DNA of 64,000 bases from Antedon mediterranea (Eukaryota; Echinodermata; Crinoidea; Comatulida; Antedonidae): NCBI RefSeq assembly GCF_964355755.1, contig NC_092679.1, positions 19,704,932 to 19,768,931 on the forward strand. Reading direction: 5' to 3'. Positions 13,691-25,400 of this stretch are shown here, piece after piece. Each line of letters opens with the position of its first letter. Position 1 is the stretch's first letter. The notes beneath the pieces were generated by a model. That model had not been told where the DNA came from. It saw nothing but the letters and a program-made list of their open reading frames with translations, and did no database searches. Both the position numbers and the translations under genes were made by a program.

Positions 13691-13959
13691 TCTCATATTT
13701 CAATCAATCAATCAATCAATCGATCAAAGTAGCATACAGAATATTGTTAATGTGAGCAAACGAACAATCTTGAGAAATGGGCTGCCCAAAAACAATAATG
13801 CGTTATCAAAAATTCATATTATATAACACCTAAATAAATTCCTGTCATTTGATTGGACGATTGTGGGTCACATGGCGTGCAATAGGACGCACTATTTAAC
13901 AATCTTTAAATCTTTTTGCATATGGAAAATATTTTCTCTTTTCTTTACGGCATTGTAAT

Positions 13960-14030
13960 AAGACAGCAACACAATTTCCCAAGTAGGGATGAATAAAGTT
14001 TCCTTGTATTCTTGTATCCTTGTATATTTG
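13960..14030 (+). mobile_element. LINE 3'-end fragment
   Basis: CAATTTCCCAAGTAGGGATG followed by AATAAAGTTTCCTTGTATTC and CTTGTAT repeats is a typical LINE 3' terminus. It directly abuts the TTAA-flanked element starting at 14035. Confidence 0.45.
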
Positions 14031-14034
14031 TTAA

Positions 14035-15164
14035 AATGGACCTGAAATGGAATTTCGATTTTCAAGAAATTCACACATGTTATTTAAATGTATCAAATTA
14101 ACACAAACCCATACAAATAAAAACAAAATGTATAGTATTTTGAGTAAAAACGAAATTTTAAGATACCATGGTAAATTAGCGAAAATTACTCACGCCATTG
14201 CAATATTCTATTTCAACGGCCGTCGGAAGCCTCTATATTCACGACGTCACATATACACACGATGATATCGAGAGCGTGTATATGCCGCCCGATAGTCAGT
14301 GAATGATCGACGGCCTGGAAAGATACGCGAAGCGTTGACACTAATACTAATTTATTCAATATCTAATGTTGTTGAAATATAGGTCCCTAAAATGTACTTC
14401 GTTTGTTCTAAAACCCGAATTTAGAAGGCTACCTTCCAAACCTTTACTAGGCCTAGGCCCCCAATCCAGCGCGCGGAGTCAATCCACCACCCACATCATG
14501 CGGCGAGCCTCCGTTTCATGTGCATCCAAGTACCAAAGCGATATCAACAACTTGCTGCGCTCATTGTCAAGCCAAAGTAAAATATGAATAAAATTCGTTT
14601 TCGAACTGCCTGATTGGTGACAAATAAATTATCATCTCATATTACTAATTTAATTCTGCTAAACTAAAAACTAAAGAAACTAACACATTTTAGCAGTATA
14701 AATTACGAACGATATACAAAATACACGAACGGAAAATATGGATACGCATCATTGCGCACGGAGCTGTATCCCGGACAACGTTGCCAGGCCAACTTCGGTA
14801 TTGCCAGAAAAAAACCGTTGATTTTAAGATTTTAAATCGTCATTTACTCGATGAATAACCGTTTATACGGTAATAATTTTATCTAAAAAAATTCTAAATA
14901 CGTTTCTGCAAATGCACAACCATTTTTTAGAAAATACTCCATAGATTTCAAGAGTTATAGCCAAAAAACTGCAAATTGTCCATTGGAGGGATAGGAATAT
15001 ATTCGCAAAGTGACGTCACCCGCGAATTTTTTTGATTTTCAAATGGGGCTTTCCCCAAAAGGGCCAATTTATATTTTGTAACAATATACATTCTAGCAAC
15101 ACCTAATAGCCCCCAAAACATCATTCTAAAATGAAAAAAATCGAAAATCCATTTCAGGTCCATT
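14035..15164. mobile_element. TTAA-flanked DNA element with inverted ends
   Basis: The left end AATGGACCTGAAATGGAATT matches the right end in inverse orientation (AATGGACCTGAAATGGATTT) for about 29 bp with few differences. TTAA stands on both sides (14031-14034, 15165-15168), the piggyBac-type target duplication. The inside holds a GC-rich part (14210-14590) with CpGs, a CRE palindrome TGACGTCA at about 15010, and a plus-strand frame with MRRASVSCASKYQSDINN. No transposase frame is present, so it is non-autonomous. The family assignment rests on TTAA only. Confidence 0.6.
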
Positions 15165-16203
15165 TTAAGACCATTACTTCAGAAATCCAACATCATCATT
15201 TACCTCATGGCATTATTTGTACCATTCCACTCATAAACATTTATTATTTGTACAACATTCTCCAATCCATATTTTACCCACTTTTTTCAAAGTTTAAAGC
15301 ATATAACAGTAAATATATTAGTTCTTGAAATAGACTGTTCATTGTACTGTAGAAGCATGCATTATGTCAGTTAAATTAAATACTTTCAAACTAAATTAAT
15401 TATTTAGATTGCCTCACAGAAGTCTTAGAACTTCTAAAGAAAGATTTAATTACTTCGGTAGTACTTTAAAAAAATAATGTATATATTTTTTTAATAGCAA
15501 TTAGAATTACAAGTAAATACACATAATTTGTTAACATTGTCTTCAACCTAAAAAAATAAATATTAAAATTTAATTCTATTACTGTAATTGCATCATATTC
15601 ACTATTTACTAAATTAGTTATCAGCTAAATCTACAAAATTAACAACCATGCTAAAAAAACATCTTCTAATATTGCACTTACTTTTATTTGTCCAGCTATC
15701 AAATTCCAATCTCACTCATTCTGTATAAAAACTGTTCCAATAAAGCTTATAACAATTTAGGAATTTTAATTTATAAGAAAAACACTTACATGACTGCATT
15801 AAAACAAATGTTTTCAACTCTTTTGCTCAGCACACAGGGTCCCAAAGTAACCCACAAAAAAAATCTCTTAAATCCTACGTTCACTAGAGGATGACAAGTA
15901 AAGTTTACTTTCGCTTTTAGAACTTCTGAAATCCACGAACACGTGCTGTTAAAAGTGGTTTGATTAGTGACCAGGAAGTTACCTCTTCCGAAGGAAGGAG
16001 AGAATTGAGCATGTTTAAGATTTCTAAAGAGACTTCAGCTTCATTTCATTGGACCCTCTACACACCACTCGACTTTCAATTATGAAAGTTTATGTTGAAA
16101 TAGTGAAAGTTCAGTGGAAAACAACATTAATTTTTTTGGAAAAACATGTAAAAGTATTTATATATTCATAATTAAAAGATTTTATAATCCCTTTTCTAAT
16201 CCA
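15165..16203. other. AT-rich sequence, no gene seen
   Basis: No coding frame, splice-site pair or tandem array could be supported here. Confidence 0.5.
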
Positions 16204-16361
16204 TAAGCTCTCTACACTATCAAACTTAATGTGACAAACAAAAGTGATGTGCCCATATATAGACATGATGATGTCATATCACTACCATATTTGGGTATAT
16301 CACTACATTATTTTGGCACATCACATTTTTTGTTAAGTTTGATAGTGTAAACAGAGCTTTA
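16204..16361. mobile_element. Palindromic TA-flanked MITE, copy 2
   Basis: Same family as at 3945: ends AAGCTCTCTACACTATCAAA and its inverse at GATAGTGTAAACAGAGCTTT, with the ATGATGATGTCATATCACTA core. Confidence 0.85.
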
Positions 16362-16611
16362 TAAAAGATTCCTTGGCTGGAATTACTGAATTTGAATTGT
16401 GAATGGCCGAACATTGGAAACATACATCTAATGTATGTTTTATGAAGGTTGTGTACATTTAAAAATATAGACAAACATAGCTATATTTAATATCATAGTA
16501 TTTTGTATTGTTCTTTAAATTTTAATTTGATACATTAAAAAAAAATTTGATTTGAAAATGAATAATAGTAAATTAATTCCATCCAGCTTCTGCTCATAAC
16601 TGTTTATTTGC

Positions 16612-16722
16612 CATAAGTCGCGTGCTAAAACGCATAGTGATACCGGACCGACACAGACCGACAAACAGACAGACAGACCGACATAGTGAACTATAGAGTC
16701 GCGTCCATGCGACTAAAAATGA
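16612..16722 (+). mobile_element. Possible rolling-circle or MITE 3' end with ACAG microsatellite
   Basis: A GACCGACAGACAGACAG tract leads into a short perfect hairpin AGTCGCGTCCATGCGACT followed by AAAAAT. Microsatellite plus hairpin just before an A-run resembles Helentron/HINE 3' termini. No matching 5' end was delimited. Confidence 0.35.
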
Positions 16723-18219
16723 TTGAAAAAATCTTATATTTATATCAACTGCATGCTAAATTTGTGTTCCAAAAAAATCAATTGAAATCATATTTTGTAT
16801 TGCGGCTATAAGTTGTATAGCGATAAACTGGCGTTTCAACACCCAATCGATTGCATGTTTTTAATTGTTCCTCATTCTGCTGCCAAAAAATTGGGGAATT
16901 TATTTAAATAGTTATTAATTATAAATTTTTTTTTTCAAACAGAAACAGGCTTGCAATTAATTTAAATGTAGGAGACCTCTTGTTGTGGGCCTATTTTTTG
17001 GGACGTGCCACAGAAAGTTCAGAGTACAAAGAGAAAGAAAATATGTTTGTCAAAATAAATGTAATATACCAATTACGCTTCAAAGCGAAAGTAAGTTTTG
17101 AAGTTTAATAAATCTTGCAATAATTATCTAATACTTGTTGATTCTCTATTTTCATGAACGACCTAAATTCTAAACTGCTAAAAATTCATCTTACTTAGAA
17201 AAAGAATATTTTTATTGGCATTTCTATGTCGATTAATTACGAATCTTTATGTCATTAATCATAACCCAATAATACTCAGCCTACTAGCACTTGATATGGG
17301 TGTGTCTCAGGTCTTCCTGATCGGATCATCCACCATTACTAAATAACCCACTTTAAAAGGTCAATGCTCTTTAATATAAAATGCTAAATTTCATTTCTTT
17401 CTTTCTTTTTCTGAACTTTTGCCAAAACTTGAAGGTCAACGTTTTTGAAATCTCTGTTGTACTTGTTATGGTATTGACACATGACAAATACCACAGGATA
17501 TGTCTTCCAAATTTGGCACATTTTGAAATAGAACACAGTTGCACTCGGGCACAAAATGGTACCTAAAATATGAAATTTATAATAAATATATTGTAACTAC
17601 ATTTTTTTCAACTGAATTGAGATCGAGAGTTGTGATGTTATACAGAAGAAGCAACATAGTTGGGAAACCAAATAATACCTCTTTCACACTAAAACTCCTG
17701 AGTGGTCTCCGGAGATACCCCGGGATTTAAGACCATTCAAAACGTTGAGAAATTCCAGAGATTTTCACACCAACCTAGCAACACCGGGGTTTATAAAATA
17801 AAATTGTAAATGTTGCCCTCTATTTTTTTTGTTTACATAGCGACTATCATTAGAATCATTTTAATTAATAATATTTTTAATTTAATAATTACTTTCAACA
17901 GTCTCAGAAGTAATATAATGTTTTATTGATAAACTACTTATTATTTTTGAAACTCGCTATATAATTCGCACAAAAGCTGATGCAGGTTGCATTGTGGACT
18001 CAAGTACATTAACTATGTTTTTATTTACAACTGTCATGAATTCTGTTCTTTAAACTATGAATGAAGTTCCTTTCTCAGTTTCTCCAATATTCATAAAATT
18101 AGGGAACGTTATTCGTTACAAACATCATGCTTGCGCTATTATATAACTAGGTAACTTCAGAAGCTTACGTAACCCGGTATTCTAAATAAGTTTACAGTAC
18201 CTTCACTGAATTTACTCAA
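16723..18219. other. AT-rich sequence, no gene seen
   Basis: A GC-richer stretch at 17690-17790 (GTGGTCTCCGGAGATACC) may be an old MITE, but I could not pair its ends. No coding frame. Confidence 0.4.
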
Positions 18220-18328
18220 CCAAATATGGTAGTGATGCCCATATATGGTAGTGATATGCCACCATAATGTGTTTATATTGGCACATCACATTTTGTTGTC
18301 ACATAAAGTTTGATGTGTAGACTATGAC
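18220..18328. mobile_element. Palindromic MITE, copy 3 (5'-truncated)
   Basis: CCAAATATGGTAGTGATGCC ... GGCACATCACATTTTGTTGT and AAAGTTTGATGTGTAGAC match the right half of the family at 3945. The left inverted end is missing. Confidence 0.65.
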
Positions 18329-19060
18329 AATGGGAATTATATACGTTTTACAGATGATTTCTGACAGAGATTTAAAAAAAAGTTTGATGTTTTCGTATCA
18401 TAGTGTTCTATAACAACCAGGTATCTATATATAAATTTACGTAAGGGCAAAATTCGGTAAATCGCGCCTTACTTCTAGAATTTTTACTCGATGGTATATA
18501 AAGTTGGTTCGTACTTTCGGTACTGATTTTAACCACCTGATGTAACCCTGTTTACTAATTAAATTAAGTTAGATAATTAGTTATTGACGATTAAAACGAA
18601 TTTAGGTTCAACGATTTGCCCCAAATAGGGGTGTTTTCCGATCGTGGTATACACTGTCTAATGGATGTCCATCTTGAAAAATACCCGCCACAAAAATGCG
18701 AGGAGGCTTCGCATTTTCCTATCTCCTCCTACGATAATTGTTTTTAATAGCTGAAAACCGGTTGAACAGTTCGAGTACAGCATCATAATGTTGAAGACAG
18801 GCCGATTTTCTTTAAAAAATACTATTTTGATACATTTAATATACGTTTTTACAAATGTATTGATTTGTGATGAATGGAACATTCCAAATTATTTGGTTTA
18901 ACCATACAGGTATAGATTTAGATTTATGGGCCCCCTTGGAGAATAAACATAAATAGTATTGCAATGCTGTACCAGGGAGTTCCCTGGCTGTACAATACTG
19001 TTAAGGTATTTTAATGGTTAAAACCACTTTTGATCGCAATTTGAATCGCAAATTTCTTAC

Positions 19061-20881
19061 TCAAGTTCAAGTTCAAGTTCAAATTTATTGTCAAATACAC
19101 AGTAAATGAAATTTGCCTTCCAAGGTTCAAATTACAATAAAAATAACAACAGTTAAAAACATACAATACTATACAATGGATAAGATAATATATAAGAAAA
19201 TATGCTATGTATAAAACATTATGAACAATATAAATATTAAAATACTATATAAAGAATAAAATATAAAACGTCTCAAGTTATCTTTTAAATTGCTTGTTGT
19301 ATTGCTTGATTGCACACGGAAGAAATGATTTATTATGACGCTCAGTCTTCTTAATTGAAGGAATCATCCTTCCGGATCTACTGAAATTTATAAAGTTAAA
19401 AAGAGGATGAGACTGGTCGTTAATTATACATTTTAGTTTTTTCTCCATAACCTTATCGCATATATCATGGATAGATGGGACGTTTGCACCTATTACCTTC
19501 TTAGCCATTTTGATTATTCTCTGTAATTTATTTGAGTTATTCTTAGATAAACTATTTAGCCATACAATACAGCAAAATGTTAATATGGACTGTATCATAG
19601 CCTGATGGAATAGAGACAGCGCATCTCTGCCAATCTTAAAGTTTCTTAATTTCCTTAAGAAGTACAATCTTTGGTTTGCCTTCGCATAGACTTTGGCAGT
19701 GTTGGCGTTCCATGAAAGTTTTTCATCTATCCATACTCCTAAATATTTATGTTCACTAGTTGTGCGGACATCATTATCTTTGATATTTAAAGGTATAAGT
19801 TGCCTCTTAATTTTACGAAAGTCAAACACAATTTCCTTTGTTTTATTTACATTAATACTTAGACAGTTCATATCACACCAGTTAATTATATTATTAACTT
19901 CAGTTCTATACGTGCTCTCATCATTGTTTACAATTAAGCCTGTGATACAGGTGTCATCAGCAAATTTAACTATTTGACATGATTCACTTCTAAGGTCGCT
20001 TGTATATAATGTGAACAACAATGGAGATAACACGCATCCCTGTGGGGCACCGGTGTTTGAAACAATGATATCAGACAAAACATTATCAATTCTAACACGC
20101 TGGGTTCTGTTTTTCAAGAAATCTCTGATCCATAGACAAACAAAAGGATTAACATTCATACTAACTAATTTATCAAGAAGTATGTTTGGTTTCATTGAAT
20201 TGAAAGCCGAAGAAAAATCTAAAAATAACGTCCTTACATATTGCCTAGGTTTATCCAAAGTTTCATAGATTGGATGCAAGAGGGTAGTTATTGCATCGTC
20301 GACACCTCTATTACTACAGTATGCAAACTGATTATTATCAACAAAAGGCAACGTTTCTTTAATCAATACATCTTTAAATAGCCTCTCAAAGCACTTTGTA
20401 ATAATTTGGGTTAGAGCAACAGGACGATAATCATTTAATATTTTCGGCTTAGGTACTTTATTTATTGGGGCTATTATTGAATACTTCCACATGCATGGGA
20501 CACAAGAAGAGCTTAACGACCAGTTAAATAATCTACAAAAGATAGGCGCAAGTTGTTTATAGCATGACTTTAAAATATTGCCAGTTAGTTTATCTGACCC
20601 AGCTGCTTTATTTGGCTTAACACCCTTAAATACTTTCTCAACTGAAAGCAGATCAAATTCAGGTACATCAGATTTGGTTGTATTTAACTCTAGGTTCAGT
20701 TTAACATCATTATCATTAGTATTATTAATTTGGTCATCATTATCAAATCTGTTAAAAAATATATTCAGTTTATTTGCAAAGTCCAATGGGCGGGATCCGG
20801 ATGGAACTATTGTTGTGTTCTGCCTTTTCGCGTTTCCAATAACTTTCTTTAATCCATTCCATGCTTGCTTGGGGTTACCGC
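19061..20881 (-). mobile_element. 5'-truncated LINE inserted in Helitron copy 1
   Basis: Minus-strand non-LTR retrotransposon. The 3' end is a (TTGAAC)n tandem tail at 19061-19080. The 5' end breaks off at 20881 inside coding sequence (GNPKQAWNGLKKVIGN is still readable before the listed ORF). TACT flanks both sides (19057-19060 and 20882-20885), a short target duplication. The interrupted Helitron sequence resumes exactly as in the uninterrupted copies. The endonuclease half is missing. Tandem-tail 3' end and RT style fit the CR1/L2/Rex1 side of LINEs; the clade is not certain. Confidence 0.88.
19278..20786 (-). CDS. LINE reverse transcriptase, intact C-terminal ORF
   Basis: A 502-residue open frame of a non-LTR retrotransposon. 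NKAAGSD at 59-65 and YRPVAL at 120-125 are standard finger-region motifs. FLDFSSAFN around D190 is motif A, GAPQGCVLSPLLF at 246-258 motif B and FADD at 275-278 motif C, so all catalytic aspartates are present. NVNKTKEIVFDFRK and KYLGVWID follow in the thumb region, and a basic C-terminal part ends NKQFKR. The frame remains open upstream to the truncation at 20881, so the start is not a native start codon. The apurinic-endonuclease domain is missing, hence the copy cannot be autonomous. Absence of any stop or frameshift suggests a young insertion. Confidence 0.93.
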   Translation of the reverse strand: MDFANKLNIFFNRFDNDDQINNTNDNDVKLNLELNTTKSDVPEFDLLSVEKVFKGVKPNKAAGSDKLTGNILKSCYKQLAPIFCRLFNWSLSSSCVPCMWKYSIIAPINKVPKPKILNDYRPVALTQIITKCFERLFKDVLIKETLPFVDNNQFAYCSNRGVDDAITTLLHPIYETLDKPRQYVRTLFLDFSSAFNSMKPNILLDKLVSMNVNPFVCLWIRDFLKNRTQRVRIDNVLSDIIVSNTGAPQGCVLSPLLFTLYTSDLRSESCQIVKFADDTCITGLIVNNDESTYRTEVNNIINWCDMNCLSINVNKTKEIVFDFRKIKRQLIPLNIKDNDVRTTSEHKYLGVWIDEKLSWNANTAKVYAKANQRLYFLRKLRNFKIGRDALSLFHQAMIQSILTFCCIVWLNSLSKNNSNKLQRIIKMAKKVIGANVPSIHDICDKVMEKKLKCIINDQSHPLFNFINFSRSGRMIPSIKKTERHNKSFLPCAIKQYNKQFKR

Positions 20882-21837
20882 TACTGTGAGTGTTGGTACT
20901 GTTAGATGTAATATAAAAATATATACAAATAAACTTTATTACTGTGAGTGTGGGTAGGCCCTACTGTTAGATTATAAACATATAATATACAAATAAACAT
21001 TCCAAATTATTTGGTTTAACCATAGAGGTATAGATTTAGATTTATGGGCCCCCTTGGAGAATAAACATAAATAGTATTGCAATGCTGTACAATACTGTTA
21101 AGGTATTAACCACTTTTGATCGCAATTTGAATTGCAAATTTCTTACTGTGAGTGTTGGTACTGTTAGATGTAATATAAAAATATATACAAATAAACTTTA
21201 TTACTGTGAGTGTGGGTAGGCCCTACTGTTAGATTATAAACATATAATATACAAATAAATAAACGTTATTACTGACAGTTGCTTCTCAACGTTTGTATTA
21301 ATTAATAATTTAAAAATATATAAACGTCGTAGTGGTGTATCGTTACATGTACTTTACTATTTCAATCGACTATGACAGTGAGAGTTTTAACAAAGTACCG
21401 TATTAAATCGTAAATGTTTTACTGTATTTAGTGGTATATTATTTATAGGCCTATAAAACATTAAAAACAATATTTCGTTACTGAGTGGATAAGAATATAT
21501 TTTAAAATGTTTCCTCTTTGTACCTATCTTCTTCCCCCATCCCTCAACCCTTAATGTTACATACAAAACACAAATTGGGTTTGTTTAAATGAGTCCAAAT
21601 AAAAAAATTTGACTCATTTTGTTTCTCTCTCGGAAGTAATTCCCAGGGTGCTAATTTTGGTTGACTACATAAATCATTGTGTATATTTATTCGTTTCTGT
21701 AAACGACAATGTATTATAGTCCTGCGGTACGTACATTTGAAATCTCCATTTTTTTCTCGCTGGAAATACTGTGTATTCGAGAACCATCTGTGGGCACGAC
21801 CTAGATGGTACGCGAGCGAAGCGAGCGTGCCATCTAG

Positions 21838-23384
21838 TCTATATATAAATTTACGTAAGGGCAAAATTCGGTAAATCGCGCCTTACTTTTAGAATTTTTA
21901 CTCGATGGTATGTAAAGTTGGTTCGTACTTTCAGTACTGATTTTAACCACCTGATGTAACCCTGTTTACTAATTAAATTAAGTTAGATAATTAGTTATTG
22001 ACGATTAAAACGAATTTAGGTTCAAAGATTTGCCCCAAATAGGGGTGTTTTCCGATCGTGGTATACACTGTCTAATGGATGTCCATCTTGAAAAATACCC
22101 GCCACAAAAATGCGAGAAGGCTTCGCATTTTTCTATCTCCTCCTACGATAATTGTTTTTAATAGCTGAAAACCGGTTGAACAGTTCGAGTACAGCATCAT
22201 AATGTTGAAGACAGGCCGATTTTCTTTAAAAAATACTATTTTGATACATTTAATATACGTTTTTACAAATGTATTGATTTGTGATGAATGGAACATTCCA
22301 AATTATTTGATTTAACCATACAGGTATAGATTTAGATTTATGGGCCTCCTTGGAGAATAAACATAAATAGTATTGCAATGCTGTACAATACTGTTAAGGT
22401 ATTAACCACTTTTGATCGCAATTTGAATCGCAAATGTCTTACTGTGAGTGTTGGTACTGTTAGATGTAATATAAAAATATAAACAAATAAACTTTATTAC
22501 TGTGAGTGTAGGTAGGCCCTACTGTTAGATTATAAACATATAATATACAAATAAACATTCCAAATTATTTGGTTTAACCATAGAGGTATAGATTTAGATT
22601 TATGGGCCCCCTTGGAGAATAAACATAAATAGTATTGCAATGCTGTACAATACTGTTAAGGTATTAACCACTTTTGATCGCAATTTGAATCGCAAATTTC
22701 TTACTGTGAGTGTTGGTACTGTTAGATGTAATATAAAATATATACAAATAAACTTTATTACTGTGAGTGTGGGTAGGCCCTACTGTTAGATTATAAACAT
22801 ATAATATACAAATAAATAAACGTTATTACTGACAGTTGCTTCTCAACGTTTGTATTAATTAATAATTTAAAAATATATAAACGTCGTAGTGGTGTATCGT
22901 TACATGTACTTTACTATTTCAATCGACTATGACAGTGAGAGTTTTAACAAAGTACCGTATTAAATCATAAATGTTTTACTGTATTTAGTGGTATATTATT
23001 TATAGGCCTATAAAACATTAAAAACAATATTTCGTTACTGAGTGGATAAGAATATATTTTAAAATGTTTCCTCTTTGTACCTATCTTCTTTCCCCATCCC
23101 TCAACCCATAATGTTACATACAAAACACAAATTGGGTTTGTTTAAATGAGTCCAAATAAAAAAATGTGTTTCTCTCTCGGAAGTAATTCCCAGGGTGCTA
23201 ATTTTGGTTGACTACATAAATCATTGTGTATATTTATTCGTTTCTGTAAACGACAATGTATTATAGTCCTGCGGTACGTACATTTGAAATCTCCATTTTT
23301 TTCTCGCTGGAAATACTGTGTATTCGAGAACCATCTGTGGGCACGACCTAGATGGTACGCGAGCGAAGCGAGCGTGCCATCTAG
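21838..23384 (+). mobile_element. Helitron, copy 2 of the head-to-tail pair
   Basis: It begins TCTATATATAAATTTACG directly after the CTAG of copy 1 and ends CTAG at 23381-23384 before a T. At 1547 bp it shows the complete element without the LINE: 5' part (to about 22290), two roughly 265-bp units (22292-22555, 22556-22816), 3' part and terminal hairpin. Identity to copy 1 is very high by eye, so the pair is recent or homogenised. No protein is encoded. Confidence 0.85.
22292..22816 (+). repeat. Two ~265-bp tandem units inside the Helitron
   Basis: Each unit runs from ATTCCAAATTATTTG through ATGGGCCYCCTTGGAG and GTATTGCAATGCTGTACAAT to a TATACAAATAAA end. The same pair is present in copy 1 (one unit split by the LINE), so the internal duplication predates the head-to-tail pairing. 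Confidence 0.85.
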
Positions 23385-25290
23385 TATAAAACAATTTAAA
23401 GTTATAAACCATACGCCCACCATATACTGCATACACTTCTGCATAAATAGCTATAAAGCAAAACAGACAGTTTATTATTTATCCTTTTGCACAACATCAG
23501 ATTTGTGTCATTTTTCTTCCTGATGAAAATTAAGTTTGTTGAAAAGAATTCAAATACATCCTTTTCTAATATTATACTTGCTGATAGATTTTACTTTTAT
23601 TTTTTGTCTTGTGTGTAAAGATTTTACTTTTAAGCAGAGACGTACATTACAAAGTTGGCTATGCCAAAACAAGACAGTAAACCGGCACGGTTTAATTGAT
23701 AAATTGATATAAAAGATATTAATAAGTGATTTAGAAAATTTAATATCCTATATCCCCTAGGTGTATTAGAGGTAAAGTTGATGCCACTTTAGTATCAAGG
23801 TTGGAATTCTTACCTCTGCTGACTGAAAAGAAAATAAATTAATTTTTATAGCACTACAAACCTTTCCAATTTAGGGGATAACCTATTAAGGAGACACTTT
23901 TTCATTATGAATGAAGTTTAGAGGTAATATTAATACTTTTTTTGCCATGAGAAAATCATATTATGGTGACAACAATTTGATTTGAATCCAGAACCCTGCA
24001 TTTGGCAAGCAATCATGAAAACCACGATGCTACATTGCCATAGGCCTACATGACCATACTGACAACATTTGTTTGTGAAGAGTTCATTGATTTGCACCAA
24101 TCAGTGCTGAACTATAACCTATGTTTTTCTTCTTAATATTGAAAATTTCTAAATTTAGGGAGGTCCTGTGCACGCCCGGGTGTATGTTATTGTTATGGTT
24201 CAGTGATTTTGTTTGATTTTTTGATAATGGAATAGCCCATGGGGGATGGGAACCCTGCTGGACACCCAAGCCTAGATAGCTGTATCCAAGGAGACATCTC
24301 TTTCTTTTTGGCTTGGGTGACTGGCAGGGAGGAGTGTTCTCCTTAAATAATAAATAATAAATGCTATAGAATTTGTAATTAATTAATTAAACTGCCATAA
24401 ACTGAGCCTGTTTTGCTTGCCTGTTTTGCTTGCCTGTTTATATTCCAATAAATGTTTGTTGTGAGATCAAATCAAGACGATTTACCTGGTATCATTATTT
24501 CACATGTCGACCGCTACCCCACACAAGTTAGGGAGGCCGGAGCCTTTTACATTATCCTATGAACTGAAGCTCAAAATGAATAAATGGTATATTATTATTA
24601 TATTATTATGTCACACCCGGAAATTGGGTGTATTTTATATATAACTCAAAGCTCAAAATGCGTAAATGGTCTATTATCATTATATCACTGTAGAAATCGT
24701 AGGTGTCATTACATGACCCACTTTTATTTAAATTTTCAACCAGCATGATGATATCATCAGAATAATATAAATGGTAACATTTGTCAAAGACAATAGCATA
24801 ATAAAATTTTGTAGGAAATTAAGCAGTGATAAGGAAGATGCGCTCTAATGAACATGACAAACTTCCAATTCAATATTTCATTTTTCTCAAGGCCCATACA
24901 CAATAATGTTCAACCAATTCTGGTAATTCCACATACATATTTTTTTATATAACCAAAAATAGATTGAATAACGAAATTAGGAAGGAACAGCCACAACATT
25001 CATCATTCATTCATTTGGCACCATTTTATGTGACTGAATTAGTATCGTGTCCTGACTTGATTCTATTTGATGTTTCATTTTAGCAATGACAACATAACTG
25101 CCAATAATCATTAGTAAAAACAACATTTGAATTACTTTAATTATGCTTATTAAAATTCAAAGAACTATATTTCAATTCAATTTTATTTGGTTAAACACAA
25201 TGGCCTGAAATAACATAATAATGGTAACAAGTAATGCAACACCAACTTGTTAGAGTTTTTTTTTAAAATCTGGATTGCATTTCTCATTAC
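23385..25290. other. Repeat-rich sequence, no gene seen
   Basis: A minus-strand tRNA-like SINE head is visible at about 23965-24055 (TAGCATCGTGGTTTTCATGA as A box, GGATTCAAATC as B box). At 24530-24690 two LINE-like tails share AAGCTCAAAATG and AATGGTNTATTAT. AATTCAATTTTATTTGGTTA at about 25170 looks like another LINE end. No coding frame. Confidence 0.45.
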
Positions 25291-25400
25291 TAAAAGCTCT
25301 GTCTACACGATAAAAAAAGTGTGATGTGCCAAAATATGATAGTGATATGACAACATCATGTCTATATATGGGAAGTTGGAAAATGTGGACAGAGCTTTAG
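25291..25400. mobile_element. Palindromic TA-flanked MITE, copy 4 (internally deleted)
   Basis: Ends TAAAAGCTCTGTCTACAC and GTGGACAGAGCTTTAG with the core AGTGATATGACAACATCATG. Shorter than the family norm. Confidence 0.8.

Larger units (their letters stand above)
18424..21837 (+). mobile_element. Helitron, copy 1 of a head-to-tail pair
   Basis: It starts TCTATATATAAATTTACG after an A and ends in a hairpin-forming stretch (AGATGGTACGCG ... CGAGCGTGCCATCT) plus CTAG, the Helitron 5'-TC and 3'-CTRR signature. The next base begins copy 2. It has no Rep/helicase frame, so it is non-autonomous. The inside includes a roughly 265-bp tandem repeat (units with TTATGGGCCCCCTTGG and GGTAGGCCCTACTG). 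A truncated LINE (19061-20881) is inserted in the first unit. Small open frames inside are duplicated in copy 2 and have no protein character. Confidence 0.82.

Noticed and set aside
13701-13727. CAAT repeat as a CRISPR-like or regulatory array
   Set aside because: A plain tetranucleotide microsatellite, like the TTGA run at 10829-10868.
18658-18882. 74-codon minus frame repeated identically at 22072-22296
   Set aside because: Both lie inside the two Helitron copies at matching positions. The identity reflects the repeat, and the sequence has no protein character or start context.
21544-21864. 106-codon minus frame with a sister at 23142-23444
   Set aside because: Shared Helitron 3'-end sequence including the terminal hairpin; the frames run through non-coding element ends.
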